DNA from: JBJXHB01 sp046160725
Lineage (GTDB): Bacteria; Pseudomonadota; Gammaproteobacteria; Burkholderiales; Burkholderiaceae_C
Assembly (NCBI GenBank): GCA_046160725.1
Contig: JBJXHB010000493.1
Location: forward strand, 1-20,155
Length of the DNA: 20,155 bases
Direction: 5' to 3'
Under the pieces are notes generated by a model that saw only the letters and a list, made by a program, of their open reading frames with translations, ran no database searches and was not told the origin of the DNA. Position numbers and translations under genes: made by a program. This document shows positions 18,843 through 20,155 of this stretch, piece by piece. Position 1 is the stretch's first letter. The number at the start of each line of letters is the position of its first letter.

Positions 18843-20155
18843 ATGAGCAACGGCGCGCCACCCACACCCACCGCGGGGCCGGCCAATGCCCTGCCTGCCG
18901 GCACCCGACTGGGCGAGTTCGAGCTGAAGCGGGTGCTGGGCATCGGCGGCTTCGGCATCGTCTACCTGGCCTTCGACCATGACCTGGAGCGCGAGGTCGC
19001 GGTCAAGGAGTACATGCCCGTTTCCATGGCCGGGCGCACGTCGTCCCTGCAGGTGTCGGTGCACTCGCTGGTCGACCGCGAGAACTTCACCCTGGGTCTG
19101 CAGTCCTTCGTCAACGAGGCGCGGCTGCTGGCCCGCTTCGACCACCCGGCGCTGGTCAAGGTGTACCGCTACTGGGAGGCCAACGGCACGGCCTACATGG
19201 CGATGCCGTACTACGTCGGCCGCAGTCTGCACCAGGTGCGCGCCGGCCTGACGGCACCGCCGGACGAGGCTTGGGTCCGTGCGCTGCTTCTGCCGTTGCT
19301 CGGCGCGCTCGATCGGCTGCACGGCCAGGAGGTCTACCACCGCGACATCGCGCCAGACAACGTGCTGCTGCTGGACGACGGCACGCCGGTGCTGCTGGAT
19401 TTCGGCGCCGCGCGCCGGGTGCTCGGCGACCGCAGCCAGGCGCTGACGGCCATCCTCAAGCCGTCGTATGCGCCGATCGAGCAGTACGGCGAGGCCGGAC
19501 CGGTGCGCCAGGGCCCCTGGACCGACCTCTACGCACTGGGCGCCACGCTGCACTTCCTGCTGCGGGGCCGGCCGCCGCCGCCAGCGACCACCCGGATGCT
19601 GCACGACGACCTGGTGCCGCTGGCCGGCAGCGGCCAGCCGGGCTGCAGCGACGCCTTCCTGGCCTGCATCGACTGGATGCTGCGGCCGCGCCCGGGTGAA
19701 CGGCCGGCCCACATCGCGGCGCTGCGTGCGGTGCTGGATGGCCGGGCGTCTTTGCCAATGTCAGGCGCTGGACTGTGGTCACCGGCCGTCGCGGTGCCGC
19801 CTGGCGAGGCCACCGTCGACCTGGACCTGCCGACCACCACCACCGTGGCGTCCACGCCGCCGACCGCGCCGGCGCTGGCTGGGCCCAATGGCGGCCAGGC
19901 GACGACGATGCGCGAGGCGCCTGCGCCGTCACCCGAGGCGACGCAACGGCTGGATCCCACCCAGCGCGTCCAGCCCACGCAACGGGTCGAACCCACGCAG
20001 CGGTTGGATCCCACGCCACGTGTCGAGCCGACACAGCGCGTCGAGCCGGCATTCGACTTGGAGCTGCCCGATCTCCCGCCGAAGGCGGCCGCCGCGCCGG
20101 CCGCATCGGCCGGTGGCTCCGCAGCGGGCCGGACACCGCCGCGCGAGTTGGCGGC
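18843..20155 (+). CDS. Eukaryotic-type Ser/Thr protein kinase (partial, C-terminus outside window)
   Basis: The frame from the ATG at 18843 is open to the window end, giving 437 residues. The kinase domain spans about 26-300. It has the glycine loop GIGGFGIVY (33-41), the ATP lysine K55 in VAVKEYMP, the helix-C E92 in NEARLL, the catalytic loop YHRDIAPDNVLL with D168 and N173, and DFGAAR (186-191). The activation segment ends ILKPSYAPIEQYG, as in many proteobacterial Ser/Thr kinases, and a conserved WTDLYALGATLHFLL follows. All residues needed for activity are present. Residues 300-437 are a Pro/Ala/Thr-rich linker with six threonine repeats. A membrane span or sensor domain may lie beyond the window. 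It starts 18 bp after a secreted-protein gene. Substrates are unknown. Confidence 0.93.
   Translation, partial: MSNGAPPTPTAGPANALPAGTRLGEFELKRVLGIGGFGIVYLAFDHDLEREVAVKEYMPVSMAGRTSSLQVSVHSLVDRENFTLGLQSFVNEARLLARFDHPALVKVYRYWEANGTAYMAMPYYVGRSLHQVRAGLTAPPDEAWVRALLLPLLGALDRLHGQEVYHRDIAPDNVLLLDDGTPVLLDFGAARRVLGDRSQALTAILKPSYAPIEQYGEAGPVRQGPWTDLYALGATLHFLLRGRPPPPATTRMLHDDLVPLAGSGQPGCSDAFLACIDWMLRPRPGERPAHIAALRAVLDGRASLPMSGAGLWSPAVAVPPGEATVDLDLPTTTTVASTPPTAPALAGPNGGQATTMREAPAPSPEATQRLDPTQRVQPTQRVEPTQRLDPTPRVEPTQRVEPAFDLELPDLPPKAAAAPAASAGGSAAGRTPPRELA
19941..20048 (+). repeat. Six tandem 18-bp units encoding T-(Q/P)-R-(L/V)-(D/Q/E)-P
   Basis: Residues 367-402 of the kinase read TQRLDP, TQRVQP, TQRVEP, TQRLDP, TPRVEP, TQRVEP. 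The units vary at synonymous positions, so the peptide repeat is better kept than the DNA repeat. Each unit has one threonine followed by a basic residue, a possible phosphorylation or FHA-docking site. Confidence 0.85.

Noticed and set aside
19941..20048. CRISPR-like or minisatellite array
   Set aside because: The 18-bp period is a multiple of three inside an intact kinase frame, units are contiguous without spacers, and variation is largely synonymous or conservative.

Overview
The window is about 20 kb of very GC-rich DNA with dense, mostly housekeeping genes. Three things suggest a betaproteobacterium of the order Burkholderiales, probably near the Rubrivivax/Leptothrix/Roseateles group: the gene order yebC-purD-acyltransferase-hemF-nadD-rsfS-rlmH-maf-rng, two PEP-CTERM surface proteins, and RNase G and RlmH sequences of betaproteobacterial type. 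This placement is inferred from gene content and family knowledge, not from a search. I see no rRNA, tRNA, CRISPR array, insertion sequence or prophage.

Positions 1-5422 are accessory and regulatory. A LytS/LytTR-type two-component system on the minus strand runs off the left edge. Divergent from it is a PEP-CTERM exported protein. It converges, across two hairpins, on a minus-strand pair encoding an ECF sigma factor and a small cupin protein of the ChrR type that lacks the usual zinc-binding anti-sigma domain. After a 320-bp gap come two envelope genes, a glycine-zipper lipoprotein and a DUF6515-like secreted protein, which share an unusual split sequence motif.

Positions 5452-8743 hold a GTG-initiated M14-type zinc peptidase lipoprotein, convergent with a HerA-like (DUF853/YjgR family) ATPase. 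The 5' leader of the ATPase gene contains a 15-bp hairpin that covers its ribosome binding site.

Positions 8867-17554 are the conserved core: YebC regulator, purine synthesis (PurD), a phospholipid-type acyltransferase, heme synthesis (HemF), NAD synthesis (NadD), ribosome silencing and modification (RsfS, RlmH), nucleotide pyrophosphatase (Maf) and RNase G. yebC to rlmH is tightly packed with overlaps or gaps of 13 bp or less. The rlmH-maf junction is interrupted by a small antisense secreted-protein gene. The maf-rng junction is interrupted by a second PEP-CTERM gene with its own promoter candidate and a strong terminator.

Positions 17700-20155 hold a secreted protein of unknown function and, 18 bp downstream, a eukaryotic-type Ser/Thr protein kinase cut by the right edge. 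Its C-terminal region carries six tandem six-residue threonine repeats.

The points most worth a second look are the hairpin over the HerA-like gene's ribosome binding site, a recurring layout of a -10-like hexamer exactly 6 nt before the start codon (possible leaderless mRNAs), the split motif shared by the two envelope proteins, the zinc-less cupin partner of the ECF sigma factor, and the kinase threonine repeats. I did not find a clearly new multi-gene system.
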